From Clostridium paridis (GTDB taxonomy: Bacteria > Bacillota > Clostridia > Clostridiales > Clostridiaceae): a DNA stretch of 64,000 nucleotides. The position numbers and the translations under genes are program-made. Numbering within the stretch: position 1 is the first letter of the stretch; each line of letters starts with the position of its first letter. The DNA lies in NCBI RefSeq assembly GCF_016765615.1, contig NZ_JAESWA010000023.1, positions 392,093 to 456,092 on the forward strand, in the 5' to 3' direction. This document shows, one piece after another, positions 25,401 to 34,130 of this stretch. The notes below the pieces were generated by a model. That model was not told the DNA's origin. It worked only from the letters and a program-made list of their open reading frames with translations, and made no database searches.

Positions 25401-25440
25401 ACATAAGGGCTTTGCAGCATATGCAAAGTCTTTATGTTTA
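25401..25440 (+). terminator. Intrinsic terminator
   Basis: ACATAAGGGCTTTGCA and TGCAAAG-TCTTTATGT form a stem with a G-U-tolerant middle, followed by TTA; the T-content lies in the 3' arm. A moderate call. Confidence 0.6.
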
Positions 25441-25540
25441 AGGGTGCATTAGACTCAAATATTGAAGAAATAATATATAGTAGTATATAATAAAAAGATA
25501 TAGAGAATTATTTATTAAATAAAATAGGGGATGAGAATTA

Positions 25541-26518
25541 ATGATAGAAGAAAGAAAAGATGAGCTAGGCGGTTCATTTTTATTAAAGAATGAAATATCT
25601 TTAGATGGGTTAAACAAGCTAGAAATACAAGAAATTATATTTCTAGTTCATTCAGCAAAACATCTAAAAGCAAATAAGGTTTATGAAGATATAAATTTTG
25701 ATGAGAAAATTAAAGTATTCTTAGATGTATTAGAGGAAAAAATAAAATCAGCTGAGGAATTTTATGTAGCTTATGATAAAAGTACTAACTATCCATACAT
25801 AGATAATGAAGAAAGAGTGTGGATGTTTTCAAAAGAGGAGTATGCTAAGAATGCTCAAGATTACTTCATGCAGCAATTATTAATGTTAGATATTAGAAAG
25901 CTAACTGGAGAAGATGTATTATTAGCATTTGCAAGACTACATACTCTAGGGATTGACAGGATTTTAATTGATAATGGAGAATATAATATTGAAATTAATA
26001 GAGATGGAATAGTGCCACCACCAGATTGGACAGATGTTCCAGAAATAAATATTCCTGTGACAAATCCTATGTTACAACGTTCAATGGTTAAATTCTTTCA
26101 ATTATTATACTCAAAACAGAATTTTGAAGGCAGAAATCAAGTTGTTAGTGCCTTAGAAAGTGAAATGATAAACCAAGTGGTTAATGCAAAATATCTACTT
26201 CCAATAAAGGTAATTGAAAATACACCATCAATTGCAGAGTCTAATAATGTTAAGGTCTTAAAGGAAGGCACTACTATTCAAATTGCAAATATAGTGGATG
26301 AAAATAATATTGCATGGTTACCTGTCTTTACAGATTGGATAGAATTTAATAAAGTATATGATGAAAATGAATGGCAAAGCAATATTACAACCTATGATGA
26401 TTTGCTTGCATTGTCTGAGAAGATGCAAGGAATAGTTATAAATTGCAAAGGAGTTAGTTTAAGTATTAATGATATAAATAAAAAGAAGATAGAAGAAGTT
26501 AGAAAAGTGAAAAGATAA
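25541..26518 (+). CDS. SseB-domain protein
   Basis: A 325-residue protein. The C-terminal third (about 215-315) matches the SseB N-domain: YLLPIKVI, then IAWLPVFTDWIEFNKV and TYDDLLALSEKMQGIVIN. The N-terminal 200 residues are helical with an acidic character and no recognised family. SseB-domain proteins are widespread in Firmicutes and poorly understood. The ribosome binding site is AGGGGATGAG. Confidence 0.8.
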   Translation: MIEERKDELGGSFLLKNEISLDGLNKLEIQEIIFLVHSAKHLKANKVYEDINFDEKIKVFLDVLEEKIKSAEEFYVAYDKSTNYPYIDNEERVWMFSKEEYAKNAQDYFMQQLLMLDIRKLTGEDVLLAFARLHTLGIDRILIDNGEYNIEINRDGIVPPPDWTDVPEINIPVTNPMLQRSMVKFFQLLYSKQNFEGRNQVVSALESEMINQVVNAKYLLPIKVIENTPSIAESNNVKVLKEGTTIQIANIVDENNIAWLPVFTDWIEFNKVYDENEWQSNITTYDDLLALSEKMQGIVINCKGVSLSINDINKKKIEEVRKVKR

Positions 26519-26527
26519 ATTATTTAA

Positions 26528-26552
26528 GAAAGTCAGGTTTGACTTTCTTTTT
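26528..26552 (+). terminator. Intrinsic terminator after the SseB-domain gene
   Basis: GAAAGTCA-GGTT-TGACTTTC followed by TTTTTCG. Confidence 0.88.
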
Positions 26553-26655
26553 CGTTTTAAAACAGAACATATTATAGATTTCCATAATATTATAAAGTGA
26601 GCATAATTATAATTAATTAACTCAAGGTATCAGTATGTATAAGGGGGAGAATACA

Positions 26656-27192
26656 ATGGCAGATGAGCATAAATATTTGTATATTACAGTAGTAGCAGAA
26701 ACGCCTAGATTAGGTAGAGTAGCACGTGTTGATGAGCTAATAAGATATATAATTACACTAACTAATATGTCAAGTGCTAGGGTAAGAAATGTAAATCTAA
26801 TTTGCACCTTTGATAGAATGGTAGTTTGGAATCAAGAAAATTCAACACCAGGTTGGGAACCACAAGTCGGTTTATTAGGAGCACCTTATGATATACTAGG
26901 AATGTATTATCCAGCAGGAGATATCTTCCCATGGTCATCACAAACATTTATAATAGCAGCTCAACCAGTTGATGTTGGTAGACTTTCAAATACAGTAGCA
27001 GCTAGAGGAGAAGTAGAGGTAGCTGAAAGTCCAGATCCAATAGAGGTAACTAGCGTGCCAGAAATAGCAGATGTTGATTTAGTAGAAGCTTCAACTCCAG
27101 ATGCTGTAATGAGAGTCTACGATGAAAACCCAGGAACTATATCGGTAAATTATCGCCTTTGGAAAAGTAAGCTTATTAAGCAAAGGGGTTAG
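26656..27192 (+). CDS. Hypothetical protein, possible beta-sandwich (DUF11-like)
   Basis: A 178-residue acidic protein with no signal peptide. Residues 20-110 contain alternating strands with LIRYIITLTNMSSARVRNV, which resembles DUF11/CARDB-type adhesion folds (a conserved TNxS turn). The stretch from about 117 to 150 is rich in Glu, Val, Pro and Ser (low complexity), and the C terminus is basic (SKLIKQRG). The family was not firmly recognised. A strong AAGGGGGAGA ribosome binding site suggests high expression. Confidence 0.6.
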   Translation: MADEHKYLYITVVAETPRLGRVARVDELIRYIITLTNMSSARVRNVNLICTFDRMVVWNQENSTPGWEPQVGLLGAPYDILGMYYPAGDIFPWSSQTFIIAAQPVDVGRLSNTVAARGEVEVAESPDPIEVTSVPEIADVDLVEASTPDAVMRVYDENPGTISVNYRLWKSKLIKQRG

Positions 27193-27247
27193 CCGTTAAT
27201 TTATAGTGAAATTAGAAAACTAAAATGAATCTTTATGAAATAATTAA

Positions 27248-27295
27248 GAGGACATTTTATTTACCGTAAAGGCAAATGAAACGTCCCCTTTTTCT
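27248..27295 (+). repeat. GGGACGTTT hairpin element, copy 2, acting as terminator
   Basis: GAGGACATTTTATTTACC pairs with GGCAAATGAAACGTCCCC, followed by TTTTTC. The arms match those of copy 1 at 8502-8540. It lies between converging genes and serves as a terminator for the 26656 gene. Confidence 0.65.
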
Positions 27296-28326
27296 TATAG
27301 ATTTTCTTCCATAGTATATAAATAGTGTTCAATTGAGTATCTCTTCCAGTCCCAAGAATGAGTACTTATGCTTGTTATAATTTCTTGGCAACCAGGGCAG
27401 TTTTGATGATGCTTATAAGTATATCTAAGCCAATAAAGTGATTTAGTTACAGATGGCTTAATATGCTTAATAAACTCATCGTAATTAGGAAATCTACCTC
27501 TATAGCCTAAAAAACTATTTATGTGCCAAGAATAAAATATAAAGCCTGCGCTTGGTATCCTACTTCCACCTCTTGATATAGTAGAAGCTTTTCGAATTCC
27601 AACATAATCGCCAAAAGCATCAAATCCTAATTGTGCATAATCATATAATAATGAATTGTTAGCTTCAGTAATTACATATCCATCAAGCATTTTATTAAAT
27701 ATGATATTGGGATTAATTGCAGATCTTATTATTACAGAGGTAAAGCCTATTGCTTCTTTTAATTTATTTATTTGAGCTATGGGAGTTTTTAATTTGTGGG
27801 AATTATGCATATCATTTTTAATATCTAGGATTAAGATATCGTTTGGTTTTATAACTTTTTTTATATCCAAGAGAATGTTTTGTAGATCATTTGAATTAAA
27901 TATGCGAAAGCAAATCGTCTTAAAGCTTTTTCTAAGCTCCGTGCTATCATTAATAAAGGTATGCTCTACATAAGTGACTTTGGGATCATAAGAAAGAGTA
28001 GGAATAATATTATTATTTATAGCAAGAGTTTTATAATAATGAATTTTTAATGATGGATTTAGCTTGAATTTACTTAAAAACAACTTTACATTTTCTCTTG
28101 TTCCTTTGTTTACATTCATATAAATAGGTATATCAACAAGTATAGGATGGTTAAGTCTTGAAAGGTCATTTAAATAAGTATCTTGAAAGGTTCCAGTTCT
28201 TTTTTGCGCAGCTCTCTCATTTACCAGCTCTAAAAGAGGTAGTGTCTTATTTGAAAGCTTTACATTCATGAGTGCCTTTCTTTCTTCTCTTATGTATCGC
28301 AATACGGGTACATACTTCAATCTCAT
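27295..28326 (-). CDS. Beta-family protein (T4 Beta_protein homologue)
   Basis: About 343 residues. The opening LKYVPVLRYIREERKAL, the PLLELVNE segment and YSWHINSFLGYRGRF in the middle match the Beta_protein family (named after a phage T4 protein), seen in phages, plasmids and genomic islands; its role is unknown. The C terminus has CPGC, possibly metal-binding. In-frame starts exist at TTG 28338, ATG 28332 and ATG 28326; all have weak ribosome binding sites (GGGAA). The start region is the 3' arm of a perfect 18-bp inverted repeat, which may mask it in the mRNA. Confidence 0.72.
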   Translation of the reverse strand: MRLKYVPVLRYIREERKALMNVKLSNKTLPLLELVNERAAQKRTGTFQDTYLNDLSRLNHPILVDIPIYMNVNKGTRENVKLFLSKFKLNPSLKIHYYKTLAINNNIIPTLSYDPKVTYVEHTFINDSTELRKSFKTICFRIFNSNDLQNILLDIKKVIKPNDILILDIKNDMHNSHKLKTPIAQINKLKEAIGFTSVIIRSAINPNIIFNKMLDGYVITEANNSLLYDYAQLGFDAFGDYVGIRKASTISRGGSRIPSAGFIFYSWHINSFLGYRGRFPNYDEFIKHIKPSVTKSLYWLRYTYKHHQNCPGCQEIITSISTHSWDWKRYSIEHYLYTMEENL

Positions 28327-28374
28327 ATTCATTCCCAAGTATATTATTATATTAAAATGAATATGAGATTGAAG
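28315..28374. repeat. Perfect 18-bp inverted repeat over the start of the Beta-family gene
   Basis: CTTCAATCTCATATTCAT (28315-28332) and ATGAATATGAGATTGAAG (28357-28374) are exact reverse complements, separated by 24 AT-rich bases. On the minus-strand transcript the 3' arm includes both ATG codons of the Beta-family gene. Confidence 0.9.
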
Positions 28375-28514
28375 TTCAATTTATAATACATTTCTCTGTA
28401 CATATTATTTGAAATTTGAATAAAGAAATATATAAACAAAAATAAAAAGTAATAAATTGATTCATAATAATATAAAGTTTCAGTAAAAACCTTTTATAAA
28501 AAGGAGTATTATTT

Positions 28515-29354
28515 ATGACTAAATTTCATTTTACTTCAAGAGCTATTTGCAGTGAATTTAATATCTCAAAAATAAGCAATTATTATAATATAATCAAAAA
28601 AATTAAATGGGAAGAACCTTTGGTTTTGAAAGAGCAACATTTATCTAGTTTTAATAATTCAGAAAATAAAATGGTTTATATTTATTATTTTGGATCTATT
28701 GTATTTGTGAATTTTACAGAAAGAGAAATAGATGAATTTATAGAAAATATAAGAAACATACCACAAAGTATAAAGAGCATGAATAAGGACATGAAATACG
28801 ACTGTATAGAAGAATATGATATTGTTTCAGATAAGAGTGAAGAAGCTGAAATGGGTTTTGAGGTTTATAATACTAAAGATATAGAAAATTATCATTTGGA
28901 TATGACGGCGCTTGTTTTAGCCAAATCAGTTGCTCTAGAAACAATAGAAAACAGAGTATCTGTGGTCTTAGATGAGGTTGAAAAAATAATCCTGTCTCTT
29001 AAAAAAGGTAAAGTAAATATAACAGGAAAAAAATCAGCATCTATAATAGGGAGGGTTTTATCCTTTAAGCATACAACTATATCTTACATAATGTTACTTG
29101 ATAAACCTGATATTACATGGAAAAATCAAAATGCTGAGATTTTCTTTAATGATATTGCAGATCTTTTTGAATTAGATGAGAGATATAAGGTTTTAAATGC
29201 AAAGATACAATCTCTGTTAGATACAACAGAAATCTTTGCAGATTTAAGCCATACAAGGACTTCTACAATCTTAGAAATAATAGTAATACTATTAATTTTA
29301 ATTGAGGTAATATTTGCATTTGAAGGTCCCATTAAGGAATTATTTTCAAAATGA
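28515..29354 (+). CDS. RMD1/DUF155-family membrane protein
   Basis: A 279-residue protein of the RMD1/SIF2 (DUF155) family: IYYFGSIVFVNFTE in the first third, LAKSVALETIE in the middle, and a single C-terminal transmembrane helix (about 252-272) preceded by LSHTRTSTILE. Eukaryotic members act in mitochondrial translation and meiosis; bacterial members have no settled role. It is probably a tail-anchored membrane protein facing the cytoplasm. The ribosome binding site is AAAAGGAG. Confidence 0.85.
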   Translation: MTKFHFTSRAICSEFNISKISNYYNIIKKIKWEEPLVLKEQHLSSFNNSENKMVYIYYFGSIVFVNFTEREIDEFIENIRNIPQSIKSMNKDMKYDCIEEYDIVSDKSEEAEMGFEVYNTKDIENYHLDMTALVLAKSVALETIENRVSVVLDEVEKIILSLKKGKVNITGKKSASIIGRVLSFKHTTISYIMLLDKPDITWKNQNAEIFFNDIADLFELDERYKVLNAKIQSLLDTTEIFADLSHTRTSTILEIIVILLILIEVIFAFEGPIKELFSK

Positions 29355-29477
29355 TTAAATAATAGCTATTGTTAAAAATTAGGAAATGGGTGTATATTAT
29401 ATATAATGCATTAATATAGGATTATAAGGTTTTATGAAGATAATTATTTATAGATACCATGAATCAGGGGGGAATAT

Positions 29478-30500
29478 ATGCCTACATTGAAAGATATAGC
29501 TAAAGAAGCAAATGTTAGTGTCACTACTGTGTCCAATGTTATACATGGGAATTATAAGCGTGTTGCACAAGAAACTGTTGATAAGATAAAAATGATTATT
29601 GAAAAAAATAATTATGTACCTAACATGACAGCCAGATCTTTAGTAAATAAATTATCAAAAATCATTGGAGTAATTAATCATGTAGTGCCAGGAAAAGGCG
29701 GAAACTTTATTTCAGATCCATTTCATAGTGTTGTAATCGATGGAATTGAAGAAAAGCTTAGAGAAAAAGGTTATTATTTAATGGTACGCATAGTATACAG
29801 CCATGAAGACTTATTTTCCTTGCTTCGCAACTGGAATATAGATGGTCTAATCTTGATTGGTTTGTTCCAAGACGAATTTTTTGAAAAGCTAGAGAATGCA
29901 AATGTACCTTTTGTTCTTATAGATAGTTATGTAGATAATCCTAAGGTGCTAAATATTGGAATAGATGACTGCAAAGGTGGATACTTAGCTACAAAATATT
30001 TAATAGATAAGGGGCATAGTTCTATAGTTTTTGCATCGCCTATAATTAAGCGAAATGGAGTTGTAGAGGAACGTTTTTTGGGATATAAGATGGCGCTTAA
30101 AGAAGGTGGTATTCCTTTTAACTCTAAAAATATTTACCAACAGGAGATTGTTGCTTCAGAAGGTATAGAACTAGGACATAAATTAAGTAAACGTAATGAT
30201 GTAACTGCAATTTTTGCTACAGCGGATATACTAGCAGCAGGAATTATATCTGGACTCAATGAACAAGGGAAACGTGTACCAGATGACTTTTCTGTAATTG
30301 GCTTTGATGATTTATATATTAGTTCAATTACAGCACCTAGACTTACGACAATTCATCAAGATCCACAAGAAAAAGGAAAGGTTGCTGCAGAATCTCTTAT
30401 AAAAGTTATTGAAGGAGATGAAATTGAAAATAATAATTTGATTTTACCTGTGTCTTTAGTAGAAAGATATAGCGTAAAGGCCATAAATAATACAAAATGA
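29478..30500 (+). CDS. LacI-family transcriptional regulator
   Basis: A 340-residue repressor. The N-terminal HTH with hinge is clear (TLKDIAKEANVSVTTVSNV, then the ARSL hinge near 53-56), followed by a periplasmic-binding-type sugar domain (about 62-335, with the usual GIDD and VIGFDD motifs). It directly precedes an ABC sugar importer and two GH65 phosphorylases and is the obvious local regulator; a palindromic LacI-type operator lies at 30638-30651. Confidence 0.93.
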   Translation: MPTLKDIAKEANVSVTTVSNVIHGNYKRVAQETVDKIKMIIEKNNYVPNMTARSLVNKLSKIIGVINHVVPGKGGNFISDPFHSVVIDGIEEKLREKGYYLMVRIVYSHEDLFSLLRNWNIDGLILIGLFQDEFFEKLENANVPFVLIDSYVDNPKVLNIGIDDCKGGYLATKYLIDKGHSSIVFASPIIKRNGVVEERFLGYKMALKEGGIPFNSKNIYQQEIVASEGIELGHKLSKRNDVTAIFATADILAAGIISGLNEQGKRVPDDFSVIGFDDLYISSITAPRLTTIHQDPQEKGKVAAESLIKVIEGDEIENNNLILPVSLVERYSVKAINNTK

Positions 30501-30524
30501 GCATAATTTATAAAGAAATCGACA

Positions 30525-30570
30525 AATAAAGCTAAGTACAGATTTTAAGTACTTAGCTTTATTTGTAGCA
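30525..30570 (+). terminator. Hairpin terminator after lacI-type gene
   Basis: AAATAAAGCTAAGTAC and GTACTTAGCTTTATTT form a 16-bp perfect stem with a 9-base loop. The 3' end has TTTATTTG, a weak U-tract. Confidence 0.75.
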
Positions 30571-30600
30571 TTTTACATTAAATGGTCTTAGAGTAATATA

Positions 30601-30651
30601 TTGACAATGGGTATGTAAACCTTTATACTGAGATTAAGTTGAACGTTAAAC
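30601..30651 (+). promoter_or_regulatory. Promoter and LacI-type operator of the ABC/GH65 operon
   Basis: TTGACA (30601-30606), 17-base spacer and TATACT (30624-30629). Directly downstream, around +2 to +15, is the near-palindrome GTTGAACGTTAAAC (30638-30651) with a central CG, the form bound by LacI-family repressors. The placement would block initiation. Confidence 0.8.
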
Positions 30652-30685
30652 CTAATTAATTATAAATTATCAAGGGGGAGAATAA

Positions 30686-32080
30686 ATGAGAAAGAACCTT
30701 CAAAAAATTATTGCTATTGGACTTATGTTATCAGTAGTTGGAATTACCGGATGTGCTAAGAGCAAGCCAACATCTACAGATTCTAAAGGCCAAGTTACAG
30801 TTAAGCTTGGTATATGGCCACAGGATGGATTAACTGATCAAATTGAACAGCATAAAAAATGGGCAGCACAAATCTTAGAAAGTGATAATGTAAAAATTGA
30901 ACCAGCATATTATAAATATGCGGTAGATAGCTTTGTCTCCATGGCAACAGCAGGGAATGCTCCAACTATATTTGATACATGGTATACTGAGCCACAAAAA
31001 CTTATTGACAATGGATTTGTTAGAGACATAACCCCACAACTAAAGGAACTTGGCTGGGATACAAAAATGAACCCAGATGTAAAGAAATTGCTTTCTAAAG
31101 ACGGTAAGATATATGGCTTACCACGTGATGGTTATGCTGAAGGATTAATGATTAATGCAAAGCTATTTAAAGATGCGGGCTTAGTAGATGCAAATGGAAA
31201 ACCTATATATCCAAAAACTTGGGATGAACTTGCACAGGATGCAAAAATCATAAAAGAAAAGACTGGACATGCAGGTATAGATATTTTAGCTAAAGATGCT
31301 GCTGGCGGCTGGCTTTTCACAAATATAGCTTGGGATTTTGGAGCTCAATTTGAAGTTCAAAAAGATGGTAAATGGACTGCACAGCTTAATTCAAAAGAAG
31401 CTATAGCAGCTATGCAATATGTAAAAGACTTAAAGTGGAAATATAATGTTTTAACTGCAGATCCAACTAATGAAGATTGGGCATCAGGTTATAAAGCTAT
31501 CGCTACTGAAGATGCTGCAATGTATATAGCATCACCTGACTCTGCAGATCAATTAGCACTAAATAAAATGGACATTAAAAACCTTTCAATGGCACCATTA
31601 CCAGCAGGACCAGATGGAAAACAATATGCATTAAGTGGAGGAACTCCATATATGTTTGCTGCAAATGCTACTGATGACCAAGTAAAAGCAGCACTTAAGT
31701 ATCTTGTACTTATGGGAAAAGCACCTGTAACTACAGATGATTCTATAAAAGGTTTAGAAGCAGATGCACAGGCTAGAGTTGCAAAAGGAGTGCCTATACT
31801 ACCATCATTCCCAGCATGGACTGATCCTGATTATCTAAAAGCTCAAGCAGATGCTCAAAAGAAATACTTAAATGTTGATATGTCTTTATACAATGATTAT
31901 TATGATTGGATAAAGAAACCAGGTGTATTACACCTTGAAGAACCTATAGCTACTCAAGATCTATACAAAGAATTAACCAACGTACTTCAAGCTGTTCTTA
32001 CTGATAAAAATGCTGATGTTTCTCAATTATTAAATAAAGCAAATACCAACTTCCAAACTGTTTTAGATAACACTAAATAG
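30686..32080 (+). CDS. ABC transporter sugar-binding lipoprotein
   Basis: A 464-residue family-1 extracellular solute-binding protein. A signal peptide with lipobox VGITGC gives a lipidated cysteine at about 23. The mature protein begins with VTVKLGIWPQDGLTD. It is rich in tryptophan and tyrosine, as expected for carbohydrate stacking. Followed by two MalF/MalG-type permeases; no ATPase gene is present in the cluster, so a shared MsmX/UgpC-type ATPase elsewhere is likely. The substrate is probably an alpha-glucoside used by the two GH65 enzymes. Confidence 0.92.
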   Translation: MRKNLQKIIAIGLMLSVVGITGCAKSKPTSTDSKGQVTVKLGIWPQDGLTDQIEQHKKWAAQILESDNVKIEPAYYKYAVDSFVSMATAGNAPTIFDTWYTEPQKLIDNGFVRDITPQLKELGWDTKMNPDVKKLLSKDGKIYGLPRDGYAEGLMINAKLFKDAGLVDANGKPIYPKTWDELAQDAKIIKEKTGHAGIDILAKDAAGGWLFTNIAWDFGAQFEVQKDGKWTAQLNSKEAIAAMQYVKDLKWKYNVLTADPTNEDWASGYKAIATEDAAMYIASPDSADQLALNKMDIKNLSMAPLPAGPDGKQYALSGGTPYMFAANATDDQVKAALKYLVLMGKAPVTTDDSIKGLEADAQARVAKGVPILPSFPAWTDPDYLKAQADAQKKYLNVDMSLYNDYYDWIKKPGVLHLEEPIATQDLYKELTNVLQAVLTDKNADVSQLLNKANTNFQTVLDNTK

Positions 32081-32112
32081 AGAATAACAATGATTATTTA
32101 AATGAGATTATA

Positions 32113-32162
32113 GCATGTTCTTTGCAATTGCAGAATCCTTTGTTTAGTTGCAGGGGACATGC
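32113..32162 (+). promoter_or_regulatory. Intercistronic hairpin after the binding-protein gene
   Basis: In RNA, GCAUGUUCUUUGCAA (32113-32127) pairs over all 15 positions with UUGCAGGGGACAUGC (32148-32162), counting G-U pairs. No T-run follows. Such hairpins often protect the binding-protein message and raise its level over the permeases. Confidence 0.7.
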
Positions 32163-32202
32163 ATAATTTTATGAAAAAATAAAGTGCAGAAGGGGGACTC
32201 CG

Positions 32203-33129
32203 ATGCTTCAAGTAAAAGGAAAGCCAAAAGTAAATAAAATAAATAAAAAAAATAAAACTAATATTTTTATAAAAAAGAATATATCTGGATGGCTAATAAT
32301 GATTCCTGCAATTATTTTATTTATATTCTTTGTGTGGGAGCCTTTAATAGAGAACATAAGACTTTCGTTCTATAGTGCTAGAGGAATTACTACTGTAGAT
32401 TTCGTTGGTTTGCAAAATTATAGGGATGTTTTCAAAGATCCAGCATTTATTCCGGCTATAAAGAACACGATTGCCTATACCATTTGGTCATTAGTTTTAG
32501 GATTTTTAGTACCAATCGTTATGGCTATTTTAATAAATGAGATGGTTTATGCTAAGGGGCTTTTTAGAATAGGAACATATTTCCCAAATGTAGTTCCAGG
32601 CCTTGCAACAGTTATGATGTGGGGGTTTATTTTTAGACCAGGTGAAACTGGAATTCTAAATATAATGTTGCATCAGTTTGGAGTGGAACCTCAAGTTTGG
32701 TTAAATGATCCGAAGCTCACTATTCCACTAATAGTAATAACTATGACTTGGAGGAGTGCTGGGGCCACAGCCTTAATATACTTAGCATGCCTTCAAGGTA
32801 TTAATCATGAATTATATGAGGCTGCAATTATTGATGGTGCAAGCATATGGAATAGAATAGTTCACGTAACTATTCCAAATATGAAAAATTTAGGACGAAC
32901 ACTTTTAATACTTCAGGTTGTAGCAGTTTTCCAAGTTCTATACGAACCAATGGTAATGAAGAATGGTGGACCTAATAATGCATCTATATCAATTATGGAA
33001 TTAGTTTATAACTTAGCATTTGGTAAATTTGATTTTCCAAAGGCAGCAGCTATTAGTGTAATGATGAGTATATTCTTGATAACAGTAACTGTAATTTATA
33101 ATAAATTTGTTAAAGCAGAGGATATGTAG
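32203..33129 (+). CDS. ABC sugar permease, MalF-like
   Basis: A 308-residue inner-membrane protein with about six transmembrane helices and a basic N-terminal tail rich in Lys and Asn. The coupling EAA motif is YEAAIIDGASIWNRIVHVTIP (about 205-225), which contacts the ATPase. It is half of the import channel with the next gene. The ribosome binding site is AAGGGGGAC. Confidence 0.94.
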   Translation: MLQVKGKPKVNKINKKNKTNIFIKKNISGWLIMIPAIILFIFFVWEPLIENIRLSFYSARGITTVDFVGLQNYRDVFKDPAFIPAIKNTIAYTIWSLVLGFLVPIVMAILINEMVYAKGLFRIGTYFPNVVPGLATVMMWGFIFRPGETGILNIMLHQFGVEPQVWLNDPKLTIPLIVITMTWRSAGATALIYLACLQGINHELYEAAIIDGASIWNRIVHVTIPNMKNLGRTLLILQVVAVFQVLYEPMVMKNGGPNNASISIMELVYNLAFGKFDFPKAAAISVMMSIFLITVTVIYNKFVKAEDM

Positions 33130-33145
33130 AAAGGAGTGAGCTATT

Positions 33146-34018
33146 TTGTCTAAAATTTCACTTAAAGAAAATGGCATTATTACTAAATCAGATTTGAAAA
33201 GGCCAAAAGTAAAAGTTCTTTATTTTATAATGTTTATTATTTGTTTAATTATCGTTATATTATCTGCAGCTCCTCCAATTTGGCTTTTCCTTCAAAGTTT
33301 TAAAGATATTCAGGAATTTACTTTAACCACATCTATATTGCCTAAATCCTTTGATTTTAGCAAGTTTACACAGACATGGAAAGAACTTAAGTTCTATAAG
33401 TATTATATTAATTCTTTTATTTCAATCGGAGGTTCTATCATATGTGCAATAGTATTCAATGGACTCTTGGCATATGCAATTTCAATTCTTAAACCTAAAG
33501 GAAGTAAGATCATTTATACACTTGTAGTATCAAGCTTGATGATTCCTGCAACCACAAGTATAGTTCCGCTATTTGTAAATATTACAAAAATACATCTTAA
33601 TGGATCTTTCATTCCACTTTGGCTTTCTGCTGGAGCAAGTGCTTTTTATGTGGTTTTATTCAAGGAGTTTTTTGACGCACTTCCTAAATCTGTTATTGAA
33701 GCTGCAAGGATAGATGGCTGCAGCGACCTAGGTATTTTCTTTAGAATAATAATGCCATTAAGTAAGCCAATTACAACAGTAATAGCTATGTATGCACTTA
33801 ATGCTGCTTGGTCAGACTTTTTGCTACCAAGTCTTCTACTAAATAATACTGGACTTGAAACTGTTATGGTTAGATTATTCCAATTTAAAGATGCCACAGG
33901 ATCACAAGTTGATGTTCTTAGAGCTATTGTGTTTGCAATAATTCCTCCAGTTATATTGTTTACTATTTTCCAAAAACGAATTATAGAAGCAAGTAATTTT
34001 TCTGGAACTAAGGGATAG
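33146..34018 (+). CDS. ABC sugar permease, MalG-like
   Basis: A 290-residue membrane protein with about six transmembrane helices. The EAA loop is EAARIDGCSDLGIFFRIIMP (about 191-210). It starts with TTG after AAGGAGTGAG, 16 bases beyond the MalF-like gene. The two permeases form a heterodimer for an alpha-glucoside or similar oligosaccharide. Confidence 0.94.
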   Translation: MSKISLKENGIITKSDLKRPKVKVLYFIMFIICLIIVILSAAPPIWLFLQSFKDIQEFTLTTSILPKSFDFSKFTQTWKELKFYKYYINSFISIGGSIICAIVFNGLLAYAISILKPKGSKIIYTLVVSSLMIPATTSIVPLFVNITKIHLNGSFIPLWLSAGASAFYVVLFKEFFDALPKSVIEAARIDGCSDLGIFFRIIMPLSKPITTVIAMYALNAAWSDFLLPSLLLNNTGLETVMVRLFQFKDATGSQVDVLRAIVFAIIPPVILFTIFQKRIIEASNFSGTKG

Positions 34019-34099
34019 TATAGGTTTTTATAGAAAACTTAATTTATTCTTGTTTGATATCTGGCATGAATAAGTTATTAGTTGAACTTAAAACCTATA
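34019..34099 (+). promoter_or_regulatory. Intercistronic hairpin between the permease and GH65 genes
   Basis: TATAGGTTTT (34019-34028) and AAAACCTATA (34090-34099) are exact complements. Inside, AACTTAATTTATTC and GAATAAGTTATTAGTT can extend the stem with mismatches. Followed by AAAAAATTT, so it is not a clean terminator; it may be a processing or attenuation site. Confidence 0.6.
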
Positions 34100-34130
34100 A
34101 AAAATTTAAATTAAGTGGGGGTATGTAGCA

